A DNA stretch of 64,000 nt from Sellimonas sp963559135 (GCA_963559135.1 CAUWJP010000003.1:60961-124960), one strand, 5' to 3'; positions 1 to 7,546 are shown, counted from the stretch's first letter. Notes: generated from the letters alone by a model not told the origin. Translations and numbers: made by a program.

Positions 1-402
1 TTTATTTTCGGTCTGTCTTCCGATGAAGTTATTAACTTTGAGAACAACGGCGGATACAATCCGGCAGATATCTACTTCAATGACTGGGATGTAAAACGCG
101 TCGTTGATCAGCTGATCGATGGAACCTACTCCAATGGAGACCGGGAGATGTACAGAGATCTCTACGATTCTCTTGTAAATACACACGGCCAGGAACGTGC
201 GGACAGATACTTCATTCTGAAAGACTTCCGTTCTTATGCAGAAGCACAGAAACGTGTGGAAGAAGCATATAAGGACAGAGAAGGATGGGCTAAGAAAGCA
301 CTCATGAATGTTGCATGTTGCGGCAAATTCTCTTCTGACAGAACGATTCAGGAGTATGTGGATGACATCTGGCATCTGGATCATATCAAAGTAGATGCAT
401 AA
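1..402 (+). CDS. glgP: Glycogen/alpha-glucan phosphorylase, C-terminal end (5' truncated by window)
   Basis: The reading frame is open from base 1 and gives the last 133 residues of a glycogen phosphorylase, the PLP enzyme that releases glucose-1-phosphate from alpha-1,4-glucans in the cytoplasm. The segment carries the family's C-terminal pattern: a Phe-Gly-Leu stretch, NGGYNPADIY, a DRYFILKDFRSYAEAQ-like block and the closing IWHL motif. The first in-frame ATG at 148 is internal; the true start lies upstream of the window. A strong hairpin with a T-tract follows 30 bases after the stop, so this is the end of its transcript. Identification is confident; substrate preference cannot be judged from this part. 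Confidence 0.93.
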   Translation, partial: FIFGLSSDEVINFENNGGYNPADIYFNDWDVKRVVDQLIDGTYSNGDREMYRDLYDSLVNTHGQERADRYFILKDFRSYAEAQKRVEEAYKDREGWAKKALMNVACCGKFSSDRTIQEYVDDIWHLDHIKVDA

Positions 403-432
403 TTTGTCTATAAAAAGGACAGGAATAAGAAT

Positions 433-468
433 AAAAATCCTCTCATACGTTGTATGGGAGGGTTTTTT
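433..468 (+). terminator. Rho-independent terminator overlapping the spoIID ribosome binding site
   Basis: A 10-bp stem (439-448 with 452-461, one G-U pair) is flanked by an A-run and a six-T tract. It fits termination of the phosphorylase transcript. The 3' arm supplies the GGGAGGG that serves as Shine-Dalgarno for spoIID, so the terminator and the next gene's RBS share bases. Confidence 0.8.
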
Positions 469-1365
469 ATGCTTCGGAAATGGAAAAAATATGGCTGTAT
501 TCTGTTTGTTTTGATTGCGCTGCCCTACGTAATCACGATTTTTATTAATGGACCGATGCGTCTTGCGGCCCCACAGCAGGAGGAAACAGAAGTGACGGTA
601 CAAGGCGGGGAAGATGACAGGCTTCTGACTATGTCCCTGGACGCATATGGCATGGGCGTACTGGCAAAAGAGATCTCGATGGAGATGGATATAGAGACGA
701 TCAAAGCGCAGGCAGTCATTGTGCGAACCGGGATCTATAAAAAGATGACTGAGCAAAAAGAGGGAGAAGAACTTGTTTTTACAGATCATTTTTATACAGT
801 GGACGAAATGGAAAAAGAGTGGAAGAGCCATATGCAGGAATATTACGAGAAGCTTTCAAAAGCGTGGAATGAGACGAAAGAAAGAATCCTCGTCTACGAG
901 GACCAACCGGCTTATACGCCGTATTGCCGTCTGACAAACGGAAAGACAAGAGACGCGAAAGAAGCACTGGGAACTGATCAGTATCCGTATCTGAAAAGTG
1001 TGGAGTGTGCGGCAGACAAGGACGCCAAGGATGCGTTTCAGTCAAAAGAAATTGACGGAACCGGGTATGAAATCACAAAGCAGGACAGCGCCGGATATGT
1101 GCTGGAGATCAAGCAGGGAGAAGAGACGATGGATGGAGATACCTTCCGGGATCAGTGGGAGCTTGTTTCGTCCTGTTATACATTGAAAGAAGAAAGTAAA
1201 AAGACGACAGTCATCACTCAGGGTATCGGGCATGGCCTTGGAATGAGTCAGAATATGGCGGAATCCATGGCGAGCGATGGAAAAGATTACAAAGAGATTC
1301 TGAATTATTTTTTTGAGGGAACTGTATTAAAAGAAGTTGCGGAAATTTTAAAAGACACAGAATAA
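469..1365 (+). CDS. spoIID: Stage II sporulation protein D (SpoIID) lytic transglycosylase
   Basis: SpoIID is the membrane-anchored lytic transglycosylase of the engulfment machinery, which degrades septal peptidoglycan with SpoIIM and SpoIIP in the mother cell. The 298-residue product has an N-terminal membrane segment (about residues 8-27), then the SpoIID/LytB domain with a KEISMEM...IKAQAVIVRT block holding the expected catalytic Glu, and GIGHGLGMSQ near the C-terminus. The usual SQYGA continuation reads SQNMA here. The start at 469 is chosen because GGGAGGG lies 6 bases upstream; an in-frame ATG at 454 lies in the terminator stem. A spoIIQ-like gene follows, as in many Clostridia. Confidence 0.9.
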   Translation: MLRKWKKYGCILFVLIALPYVITIFINGPMRLAAPQQEETEVTVQGGEDDRLLTMSLDAYGMGVLAKEISMEMDIETIKAQAVIVRTGIYKKMTEQKEGEELVFTDHFYTVDEMEKEWKSHMQEYYEKLSKAWNETKERILVYEDQPAYTPYCRLTNGKTRDAKEALGTDQYPYLKSVECAADKDAKDAFQSKEIDGTGYEITKQDSAGYVLEIKQGEETMDGDTFRDQWELVSSCYTLKEESKKTTVITQGIGHGLGMSQNMAESMASDGKDYKEILNYFFEGTVLKEVAEILKDTE

Positions 1366-1407
1366 GCTTTCTGGTTTCTGGCAAAGATAATGCCAGAGGT
1401 GATGAAG

Positions 1408-2268
1408 ATGAACAACAATAAGCGAGCTCCTAAAAAACGGCGGGGAGCAAAAATCGGGATGGCAGTCTGCATGGCGGCAGCAGTAGCTTTGACGGGTGTC
1501 TATACATTTCAGCAATACAAAAGCAATGTCAAAAATGAGATGGCAAAGATTGAGGAGGAAAGCCGTCAGGAGCTGGAAGAATATCAGAGCGCAGATGCGG
1601 GCGATGTGATCAATGAATCCACAGATGATGTGACGGAAGAAGGTGTCTCTGATTTTTCCGGCAGTGGTATTTCGGAAGAGACAGAAGATCCGGCATCTTC
1701 CGGCTCAGATGCGGCAAATGACGGTACTTCATCCGGCGGCCTGTCATCCCAGAACAGCGGTGCGACAACTGATCAGAGTGCGGATGTAACAGTTCCGGAT
1801 ACTGCTTCCATTGACTCCGCAGAAACCGCAGGAGGCGGAAGTGAGATCAATTTCAGCGAAGGGGATAAGCTGATCTGGCCGGTCAGCGGAGCAGTGCTGA
1901 TGAACTACAGCATGGATAAGACTGTATACTTCGCAACACTGGAAGAATATAAATACAATCCGGCTTTGATTATCGGAGGTGCAGTTAACGATCAGGTCAT
2001 CTCCGCAGGAAAAGGAATTGTCAAGTCCATCGACAAAACCCCGCAGGAGGGAACCACAGTTACGGTAGATATGGGAAACGGATATGAAGCAATTTACGGA
2101 CAGCTCCAGAACGTTCAGGTAAAGACCGGAGACAGTGTAGAAGCCAAAACTGTACTTGGCTATCTGGCAGAACCGACCAGATATTACAGTGTAGAAGGAT
2201 GCAATCTTTACTTTGAATTCCGTAAAGACGGACAGCCGGTTGACCCGTTACAGTATTTAAGCGAATAG
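1408..2268 (+). CDS. spoIIQ: SpoIIQ-like LytM/M23 protein lacking zinc ligands
   Basis: This 286-residue protein has one N-terminal transmembrane helix (about residues 18-36), a long acidic Ser/Gly-rich linker and a C-terminal LytM (peptidase M23) fold ending in LYFEFRKDGQPVDPLQYL. SpoIIQ sits in the forespore membrane and pairs with SpoIIIAH to form the engulfment channel. The M23 zinc ligands are missing: the HxGxDI block is replaced by a GGAVNDQ stretch and the His-x-His pair is degenerate (YGQL, and LYFEF instead of LHFE). A structural rather than hydrolytic role is inferred. The start follows AGAGGTG at 1395-1401; the ATG at 1390 has no RBS. Position behind spoIID supports the name. Confidence 0.78.
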   Translation: MNNNKRAPKKRRGAKIGMAVCMAAAVALTGVYTFQQYKSNVKNEMAKIEEESRQELEEYQSADAGDVINESTDDVTEEGVSDFSGSGISEETEDPASSGSDAANDGTSSGGLSSQNSGATTDQSADVTVPDTASIDSAETAGGGSEINFSEGDKLIWPVSGAVLMNYSMDKTVYFATLEEYKYNPALIIGGAVNDQVISAGKGIVKSIDKTPQEGTTVTVDMGNGYEAIYGQLQNVQVKTGDSVEAKTVLGYLAEPTRYYSVEGCNLYFEFRKDGQPVDPLQYLSE

Positions 2269-2269
2269 C

Positions 2270-2314
2270 ATCCAGGGGCGGCTCTGACGGAGAGAGTGCC
2301 CCTGGATTTTTTTT
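2270..2314 (+). terminator. Rho-independent terminator after spoIIQ-like gene
   Basis: A perfect 10-bp stem ATCCAGGGGC/GCCCCTGGAT (2270-2279 with 2298-2307) is followed by a run of eight T. It ends the spoIID-spoIIQ unit. Confidence 0.92.
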
Positions 2315-2337
2315 GGATTTCTCCGCAGAAAATATAT

Positions 2338-2366
2338 TTGACAGTCCCGCCTTGGTGTGATAACAT
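2338..2366 (+). promoter_or_regulatory. Sigma-A-type promoter of the MATE gene leader
   Basis: TTGACA at 2338-2343 is separated by 17 bases from TAACAT at 2361-2366. It lies about 108 bases upstream of the exporter start, leaving a leader that contains the hairpin at 2394-2444. Confidence 0.65.
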
Positions 2367-2393
2367 AAATTGGTCAAAATTGAAAAGCGAAGC

Positions 2394-2444
2394 AAAGATC
2401 ATATGGTTTTCCTGTTTCAGAATTAAACAGGCATATGGTCTTTT
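2394..2444 (+). terminator. Leader hairpin/attenuator upstream of MATE gene, with 7-codon ORF
   Basis: The arms AAAGATCATATG (2394-2405) and CATATGGTCTTTT (2432-2444) pair, with an inner stem CCTGTTT/AAACAGG (2411-2417 with 2425-2431), followed by a T-tract. The structure lies between promoter and start codon, so it would stop transcription before the gene unless opened. A seven-codon ORF (ATG at 2403, stop 2424-2426, MVFLFQN) lies inside the hairpin, as in translation-controlled attenuators. Attenuator function is inferred. Confidence 0.55.
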
Positions 2445-2473
2445 TTATTCTGTGAATGAAGGAGAGAGAAAGA

Positions 2474-3823
2474 ATGGAAAAGACGAATGAGTTTATGAAG
2501 ACCGGAAAGGTATTTCCGCTTCTGATGTCTATGTCGGTACCGATGATGCTTTCCATGCTGATCCAGTCGTTGTATAATATTGTCGACAGTATTTATGTAT
2601 CAAGGCTTGGAACGGACGCTCTGACGGCGGTTTCGCTTGCCTTTCCACTGCAGAACGTGGTGACATCGGTGGCAGTCGGAATCGGAGTCGGAATCAGTTC
2701 GGCCATTGCGATTCATCTTGGGGCTGGAAAGCAGGAGAAAGCGAACAGGGCTGCAACGATTGGAATTGCGCTGACGGTGATTCATTGTATTTTGTTTGTG
2801 ATTCTTGGCCTGCTTGTGACAAGGCCGTTTCTTGCAATGTTTACAAAAAATAAAGCGATTGTGGATCTGGCATGCGACTACACTTATATTGTACTGTGTC
2901 TGTCCTTTGGGTGCCTTTTACAGATTGCCTTTGAGAAGATTTTTCAGGGAATCGGGGAGATGAAGATTACGATGATTCTTCTCGCAACCGGGGCGATCAT
3001 CAATATCATTTTGGATCCGATTATGATTTTCGGACTTTTTGGCTGCCCGGCCATGGGAGTAAAAGGTGCGGCATTCGCTACGGTGATAGGACAGATTGCA
3101 GCATTTCTGCTTTATATTGTTGTATATAAGAGACGGCGGTTTGCTGTTCAGCTCCATCCGAAGTACCTGAAGCTGGATACGGCAATGATCCGGCAGATTT
3201 ACAGTGTAGGAATTCCATCCAGTATTATGCTGACACTGCCGTCCATTCTGGTCAGTGTACTGAACCGGATTCTGGGAGGATTTTCGGATGTGTATGTGGC
3301 AGTTCTGGGTGTTTACTTTAAACTTCAGACCTTTATTTACATGCCGGCTAACGGAATCGTGCAGGGAATGCGCCCGCTGATCGGCTATAATTATGGAGCG
3401 GGAGAAAAAGAGCGAGTGAGAAGTATTATCCGCTACAGCCTGTTATCCGCAGGATGTATTATGCTGATTGGTACGGTGCTGTCACTTGCCATCCCGGGAC
3501 AGATTTTTGCGCTGTTCGATGCGGAAGAGTCGCTTCTGCAGGCGGGAATTGAGTCGCTTCGGGTTATCTGCCTTGGATTTCTGGTTTCCACTATCGGTGT
3601 AATTTATTCCGGAGTCTTTGAGGCGATCGGAGAGGGAAAACATTCTCTTATAATTTCGCTTTTACGGCAGTTTATTATTACAATTCCGTGTGCATTTGTG
3701 CTGTCTAAGATCTGGGGACCGACAGGTGTATGGGTATCCTTTCCGCTTGGAGAAGTCTGTGCGGCAGCAGCAGGGCTGATCCTTCTGAAGCGCTTTAAAG
3801 GAGGAGCCTATTCACCTTTTTAG
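2474..3823 (+). CDS. MATE family multidrug/metabolite exporter
   Basis: A 449-residue polytopic membrane protein of the MATE family, which exports cationic drugs or metabolites in exchange for Na+ or H+. The N-terminal half holds the typical VPMMLSMLIQSLYNIVDSIYV block and a GxGxGxSSAIAIHLGAG stretch; the second half repeats the fold (PANGIVQGMRPLIGYNYGAG). About twelve hydrophobic helices are visible. AAGGAGAG at 2459-2466 places the start at 2474; the ATG at 2456 precedes that RBS. A promoter and a hairpin leader lie upstream, suggesting inducible expression. The substrate cannot be told from sequence. The gene is followed after 8 bases by a GIY-YIG ORF. Confidence 0.9.
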   Translation: MEKTNEFMKTGKVFPLLMSMSVPMMLSMLIQSLYNIVDSIYVSRLGTDALTAVSLAFPLQNVVTSVAVGIGVGISSAIAIHLGAGKQEKANRAATIGIALTVIHCILFVILGLLVTRPFLAMFTKNKAIVDLACDYTYIVLCLSFGCLLQIAFEKIFQGIGEMKITMILLATGAIINIILDPIMIFGLFGCPAMGVKGAAFATVIGQIAAFLLYIVVYKRRRFAVQLHPKYLKLDTAMIRQIYSVGIPSSIMLTLPSILVSVLNRILGGFSDVYVAVLGVYFKLQTFIYMPANGIVQGMRPLIGYNYGAGEKERVRSIIRYSLLSAGCIMLIGTVLSLAIPGQIFALFDAEESLLQAGIESLRVICLGFLVSTIGVIYSGVFEAIGEGKHSLIISLLRQFIITIPCAFVLSKIWGPTGVWVSFPLGEVCAAAAGLILLKRFKGGAYSPF

Positions 3824-3831
3824 GAGGAAGC

Positions 3832-4116
3832 ATGGAAGAGAAGAAGGAAACGACACGGAGCAATTATACATATATTCTGAAGTGCAGTGACGGGACACTC
3901 TATACAGGGTGGACCAATGATCTCACAAAGCGTCTGAAGGCCCACAACGACGGCAGAGGCGCCAAATATACGAAGACGAGGCGCCCGGTTGCGCTTGCCT
4001 ACTATGAAAGTTTTTGTTCAAAAGAAGAGGCGATGAGGCGGGAATACGAGATCAAACACCTGACACGGAAAGAAAAGGAAAAGCTGATTCAAAATCAAGA
4101 AGAAAACCCGGTCTGA
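3832..4116 (+). CDS. GIY-YIG domain protein, UPF0213/YhbQ family
   Basis: A 94-residue single-domain GIY-YIG protein. The catalytic fold is seen as YTYILKC...TLYTGWTNDLTKRLKAHN (about residues 12-40), followed by a conserved Arg/Lys region (KYTKTRRP) and a Glu in the YYESF block. Stand-alone UPF0213 members are nuclease-like proteins linked to DNA repair; the cellular role is not settled. It follows the MATE gene by 8 bases with an overlapping TAGGAGG ribosome site, so the two are probably cotranscribed by chance of proximity. The C-terminal codons run into the first of two hairpins. Confidence 0.88.
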   Translation: MEEKKETTRSNYTYILKCSDGTLYTGWTNDLTKRLKAHNDGRGAKYTKTRRPVALAYYESFCSKEEAMRREYEIKHLTRKEKEKLIQNQEENPV

Positions 4117-4166
4117 TGTCAGATCAGAGCCGGGTAAGAAGACTGTGCGTCATGCATAGTCTTTTA
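4106..4166 (+). terminator. Tandem hairpins ending the MATE/GIY-YIG unit
   Basis: Hairpin one pairs ACCCGG..CTGAT (from 4106) with ATCAGAGCCGGGT (to 4135), overlapping the stop codon. Hairpin two pairs AAGACTGTGC with GCATAGTCTT (4139-4162) followed by TTTATTTT. Genes on both sides converge here, so it may act in both directions. Confidence 0.7.
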
Positions 4167-4182
4167 TTTTGCAATCAGGTTA

Positions 4183-4842
4183 TTATAGTACGAAGGCGTA
4201 CATCACGATAAAGTGGCACATGCTTCCGCCCATTACAAAGAGATGGAAAATCTCATGGGACCCGAAATTTTTGTGACGGTTGTTGAAGATCGGAAGCTTC
4301 AGCGCATAGATGACACCGCCGATTGTATAAATGATACCGCCTGCAAGAAGCCATCCGAAAGCTGCCGGGGAAAGGGCATTTAAAATCTGGGTGAAAGCAA
4401 GGACGCAAGTCCAGCCCATTCCGATATAGAGAACGGAAGAAACCCATTTCGGACAGAATACCCAAAAAGCTTTCAGGATAATTCCGACAATAGCAATACC
4501 CCATACAAGAGCAAGAAGGATGGTGCCGGTCCGCCCTTTTAATGTAATCAGGCAGATCGGAGTGTAGCTTCCGGCAATCAGGACGAAAATCATCATGTGG
4601 TCAATTTTTTTGAGAATTGTATTTGCCTTCTCAGAGAGATCAAATGTATGGTAGGTGGTGCTCGCTGCATACAATAAGATCAGGCTGAGTGCGTAAATAC
4701 TCAGGGAAATGAGATAAATATGATCCGGCTCCCTTGCGGCCTTGATCAGCAGCGGAACTGCCGCAAAAATAGCCATCAGCATTCCGATAAAATGTGTAAT
4801 GGCGCTTCCTGGATCCTTTAAATGTCTGCTATGTCTATTCAT
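4183..4842 (-). CDS. Hemolysin III family (PAQR-type) membrane protein
   Basis: A 219-residue, seven-helix membrane protein of the hemolysin III/YqfA group (PAQR superfamily). Family marks are ITHFIG near the N-terminus, an AASTTYHTFDLS block with the conserved His after helix 3, a KKIDHMMIFVLIAGSYTP stretch, and the C-terminal HEIFHLFVMGGSMCHF with metal-ligand-like His residues. Members are thought to be metal-dependent hydrolases or membrane-homeostasis proteins; haemolysis is a historic name. AGGAGGTAG precedes the ATG on the minus strand. The gene is divergent from the ECF genes, with a 21-bp palindrome in the shared upstream region. Confidence 0.87.
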   Translation of the reverse strand: MNRHSRHLKDPGSAITHFIGMLMAIFAAVPLLIKAAREPDHIYLISLSIYALSLILLYAASTTYHTFDLSEKANTILKKIDHMMIFVLIAGSYTPICLITLKGRTGTILLALVWGIAIVGIILKAFWVFCPKWVSSVLYIGMGWTCVLAFTQILNALSPAAFGWLLAGGIIYTIGGVIYALKLPIFNNRHKNFGSHEIFHLFVMGGSMCHFIVMYAFVL

Positions 4843-4879
4843 AAAACTACCTCCTGTCTAAACATGCTGGCGAAACAAC

Positions 4880-4900
4880 ATGTAGTTTTTAAAACTACAT
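4880..4900. promoter_or_regulatory. 21-bp perfect palindrome, probable operator
   Basis: Ten bases ATGTAGTTTT and their exact complement AAAACTACAT flank a single central T. It sits between the divergent hemolysin III and ECF genes, 38 bases before the former's start. A dimeric repressor site is the simplest reading; the AT-rich stretch that follows could hold the promoters. Confidence 0.5.
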
Positions 4901-5021
4901 AATATATATGCTAATATTATATCCAATATTCCAAAAAATCAATAGTAAAATTGTGAAAGATGGAGAAAGATTTGTGCGAATAATTTGTAAGATTTCTGAC
5001 TGGACTGGTTAAAAACAACAG

Positions 5022-5047
5022 AACTGGATATTTTAAAGAATCCAGTT
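5022..5047 (+). promoter_or_regulatory. Short leader hairpin before ECF genes
   Basis: AACTGGAT (5022-5029) pairs with ATCCAGTT (5040-5047). No T-run follows, and no known riboswitch core was recognised around it. Function unknown. Confidence 0.3.
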
Positions 5048-5091
5048 TGGTGATACTATGAGTCAAGAAACAGAGGAAAGAGGGCAGAATT

Positions 5092-5703
5092 ATGAATCAG
5101 AGACATCAGAGAACAATCAAACTTGCACAGACTGCAATTTTTGCGGCGTTGTGTTATGTAGCATTTGCGTTTTTACAGATAAAGATTCCGGTTCCGGGGG
5201 GCGATGCGACATCGATCCATGCCGGAAACGCATTTTGCGCGCTGGCGGCATTGATCCTTGGAGGGAGCTACGGAGGGCTGGCCGGAGCAGTTGGTATGAC
5301 GATCGGAGATCTTCTGGATCCGATTTATATTGTAGGAGCACCGAAGACGTTTGTGCTGAAATTTATGATTGGACTGATTGTAGGGATTGTGGCACATAAA
5401 ATCGCAAAGATCAATGACAGCACTGATAAAAAGTATGTACTGAAATGGAGTGTTCTGGCATGCGTGGCGGGGCTTGGCTTTAATGTGATCGCAGATCCTG
5501 TTGTGGGGTATTTCTATAAGCAGTATATTCTCGGACAGCCACAGCAGATGGCGGAGACACTGGCCAAGATCAACGGAGCAGCGACATTGATTAATGCTGT
5601 TATATCGATCGTGCTTGCCGGACTGCTTTACAATGCGGTTCGTCCGGTTCTATTAAAGAGCGGGCTGATTACCAAAGAAATAAGAAGGACGAAGGCGGTA
5701 TAA
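5092..5703 (+). CDS. ECF transporter S component (first of tandem pair)
   Basis: A 203-residue integral membrane protein with about six hydrophobic helices and the N-terminal pattern KLAQTAIFAALCYVAFAF, followed by IPGGDATSIHAGNAFCALAALILGG, typical of substrate-binding S components of energy-coupling factor (vitamin) transporters of the COG4720 type. S components bind a vitamin or precursor and dock on a shared EcfAA'T module, which is not encoded in the window. Substrate is not predictable here; thiamin or pyrimidine precursors and pyridoxal-type ligands are known for relatives. A second S component starts 4 bases after the stop. The start follows AGGAAAGAGGG. Confidence 0.82.
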   Translation: MNQRHQRTIKLAQTAIFAALCYVAFAFLQIKIPVPGGDATSIHAGNAFCALAALILGGSYGGLAGAVGMTIGDLLDPIYIVGAPKTFVLKFMIGLIVGIVAHKIAKINDSTDKKYVLKWSVLACVAGLGFNVIADPVVGYFYKQYILGQPQQMAETLAKINGAATLINAVISIVLAGLLYNAVRPVLLKSGLITKEIRRTKAV

Positions 5704-5706
5704 GAG

Positions 5707-6264
5707 ATGAACGACCGGAAAATCAAAACAATAGTAAGCATGGCATTTTTTACTGCCATTACCTTCCTCGGAATTCAGGCATTCCGGATCCCTGTTCCGG
5801 CTGTAGTGGGGACACCGTTTATCCACTTCGGGCACGTATTTGTGGTTATGGGGATGCTTCTTCAGGGCGGCAGGAAAGGAGCCGTTACCGGGACAGCGGG
5901 ACTTGTTATTTTTGACCTCCTCAATGGATATGTACAGTCTATTCCGCAGGTTTTTGTGGAGACGATTGTGAAATGTCTTCTTGTGGGAGCGCTGTTCGCA
6001 TGGTTTAGGAAAAGAGCAGACGGTGATCAGAAAAAGGAGTACCACGGTGTTGTAATCTGCAGCATTATCTATGCAGTTTTAAATATTCTCATTGAGTGGG
6101 GAATGGGAATCCTCGGACTGGTCATTACAGGAAGCGGAATCAGTGCAGCAGTGGCAGCATCCACCGCTTCGATTCCGGCAACCGTATTCAATGCAGTCTT
6201 TATGGCTGTGGTGGTCAGCATTCTGTATCTGCCGGTGAAGCGGATTTATCAGAGAGTTATGTAA
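5707..6264 (+). CDS. ECF transporter S component (second of tandem pair)
   Basis: A 185-residue homologue of the preceding gene, with the same layout: VSMAFFTAITFLGIQAF near the N-terminus, then TPFIHFGHVFVVMGMLLQGG and a gly-rich helix. It is read from an operon with the first copy, 4 bases apart, so the pair is probably a duplication with diverged ligand specificity or a heteromeric arrangement. No ATPase or EcfT gene is nearby, so both must use a shared module elsewhere. A strong bidirectional terminator follows. Family call is firm, substrate unknown. Confidence 0.82.
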   Translation: MNDRKIKTIVSMAFFTAITFLGIQAFRIPVPAVVGTPFIHFGHVFVVMGMLLQGGRKGAVTGTAGLVIFDLLNGYVQSIPQVFVETIVKCLLVGALFAWFRKRADGDQKKEYHGVVICSIIYAVLNILIEWGMGILGLVITGSGISAAVAASTASIPATVFNAVFMAVVVSILYLPVKRIYQRVM

Positions 6265-6293
6265 AAAGAAAAGGAAGATTCCTTTAATAAAAA

Positions 6294-6333
6294 GGGGATG
6301 TGAAAAAACTCAATCGAGTTTTTTCACATCCCC
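6294..6333. terminator. Bidirectional terminator between convergent ECF and rubrerythrin genes
   Basis: A perfect 18-bp stem (6294-6311 with 6316-6333) with a 4-base loop contains A- and T-runs inside both arms, so it can stop transcription from either side. Confidence 0.88.
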
Positions 6334-6359
6334 CTAAATTCATGAATATCGGGTGTATC

Positions 6360-6902
6360 TTAGCCGAAGTATCTCTTGAGAAGGCCTTCGAATGCTTTTC
6401 CGTGACGAGCTTCGTCTCTTGCCATCTCATGAACTGTGTCATGGATTGCGTCAAGGTTAGCAGCTTTTGCACGTTTAGCAAGATCAAATTTACCAGCTGT
6501 AGCGCCGTTTTCAGCTTCTACTCTCATCTCAAGGTTTTTCTTTGTGCTGTCTGTAACGACTTCACCTAATAATTCTGCGAATTTAGCAGCGTGTTCTGCT
6601 TCTTCCCATGCCGCTTTTTCCCAGTATAATCCGATCTCCGGATATCCTTCTCTATGAGCAACTCTTGCCATTGCAAGGTACATACCTACTTCGGAGCATT
6701 CTCCTTCGAAGTTTGCTCTTAAATCAGCGATGATATCTTCGCTGACACCCTGAGCAACACCTACTACATGTTCAGCAGCCCATGTTCTTTCTCCAGCCAT
6801 TTCCTGGAATTTATCTGCAGGAACGTGGCACTGAGGACACTCTGCCGGCGGATTTTCTCCTTCATAAACATAACCACATACTGTACATACCCATTTTTTC
6901 AT
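6360..6902 (-). CDS. Reverse rubrerythrin (rubredoxin-ferritin-like peroxidase)
   Basis: A 180-residue cytoplasmic protein with an N-terminal rubredoxin domain (Cys6-x2-Cys9 and Cys22-x2-Cys25) and a C-terminal ferritin-like diiron domain with EGECSEVGMYLAMA, EKAAWEEAEHAAKFAEL and EMARDEARHGKAFE metal-binding blocks. This domain order defines reverse rubrerythrin, which reduces hydrogen peroxide with NAD(P)H-derived electrons in anaerobes. The start at 6902 follows a plus-strand image of AAGGAGA; the longer reading frame has no RBS. A PerR-type regulator gene lies just upstream in the same orientation and AT-rich box-like sequence lies between, suggesting peroxide induction. Confidence 0.92.
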   Translation of the reverse strand: MKKWVCTVCGYVYEGENPPAECPQCHVPADKFQEMAGERTWAAEHVVGVAQGVSEDIIADLRANFEGECSEVGMYLAMARVAHREGYPEIGLYWEKAAWEEAEHAAKFAELLGEVVTDSTKKNLEMRVEAENGATAGKFDLAKRAKAANLDAIHDTVHEMARDEARHGKAFEGLLKRYFG

Positions 6903-6934
6903 AACACATATCTCCTTTTCTTTTTTAGTTCCTT

Positions 6935-6968
6935 GGTTAAAATTAATAATAATTACTGATATTAATAT
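6935..6968 (-). promoter_or_regulatory. PerR/Fur-box-like region upstream of rubrerythrin
   Basis: The stretch AATTAATAATAATTACTG is close to the TTATAATnATTATAA inverted repeat bound by PerR. It lies directly upstream of the rubrerythrin RBS. The assignment rests on pattern similarity and the adjacent regulator gene. Confidence 0.45.
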
Positions 6969-7024
6969 AACACTTTTAAGTGTGCTTGTCAATTCCTATT
7001 TTGGAATTAATGAATTATTCATAA

Positions 7025-7432
7025 TTATATGGCGGCAGTTTCTGAATACTTTTGAAGGCACCGACTGCATTTCCCATAAAACGTGATAGTATGTGATTCC
7101 ACAATACCGTCGAATGATTCGTTAGCAAGCTGGTCAATCTGTTTCATACATTCCATGTTCATATCTTCCATGCATCTGCATTCAGTACAGAAAAAATGAT
7201 AGTGTGGAACAGTGCGTCCGTCAAACCGGTCTGCTCCGTCCGGAGTTGAGATCTTGATGATCTCACCCATGTCAGAAAGAAGATTCAGATTCCGATATAC
7301 AGTCCCAAGGCTGATATTAGGAAACTGCTCTTTGACATGGAGGTAAACCATATCAGCAGTTGGGTGCGCATCTGTATGCATCAGGTAGTCCTTAATTGAT
7401 TCTCGCTGCCTGCTGTATTTCAATGCTGTCAA
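7025..7432 (-). CDS. perR: PerR-type Fur family peroxide-sensing repressor
   Basis: A 135-residue Fur-family regulator with an N-terminal winged helix (HPTADMVYLHV...LGTVYRNLNLL) and a C-terminal dimerisation domain. Residues expected for a PerR regulatory metal site are present: the His of HPTAD, the Asp of RFD, HYH, and the Asp after CRCMED. Structural zinc Cys pairs appear as CTEC and CSRC. PerR represses peroxide-defence genes until iron-catalysed oxidation of its His ligands. An AT-rich PerR-box-like sequence (around 7450-7480) precedes the gene, fitting autoregulation, and the peroxidase gene follows. Fur or Zur function is less likely given the HYH and Asp pattern. Confidence 0.85.
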   Translation of the reverse strand: MTALKYSRQRESIKDYLMHTDAHPTADMVYLHVKEQFPNISLGTVYRNLNLLSDMGEIIKISTPDGADRFDGRTVPHYHFFCTECRCMEDMNMECMKQIDQLANESFDGIVESHTITFYGKCSRCLQKYSETAAI

Positions 7433-7447
7433 CCAAACCCCTCCCTT

Positions 7448-7482
7448 CGATTGATAATGATAATAATTACTATATTTATAAT
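7448..7482 (-). promoter_or_regulatory. PerR-box-like promoter region of perR
   Basis: GATAATGATAATAATTAC resembles the PerR operator and sits just upstream of the perR start. It supports autoregulation but was judged by eye. Confidence 0.45.
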
Positions 7483-7546
7483 AAAAAATTTCGTGGATTT
7501 TGTCAAGAAAAAATCCAAGGAAAGTTCGTATGGAAGGAAAAGTGTC

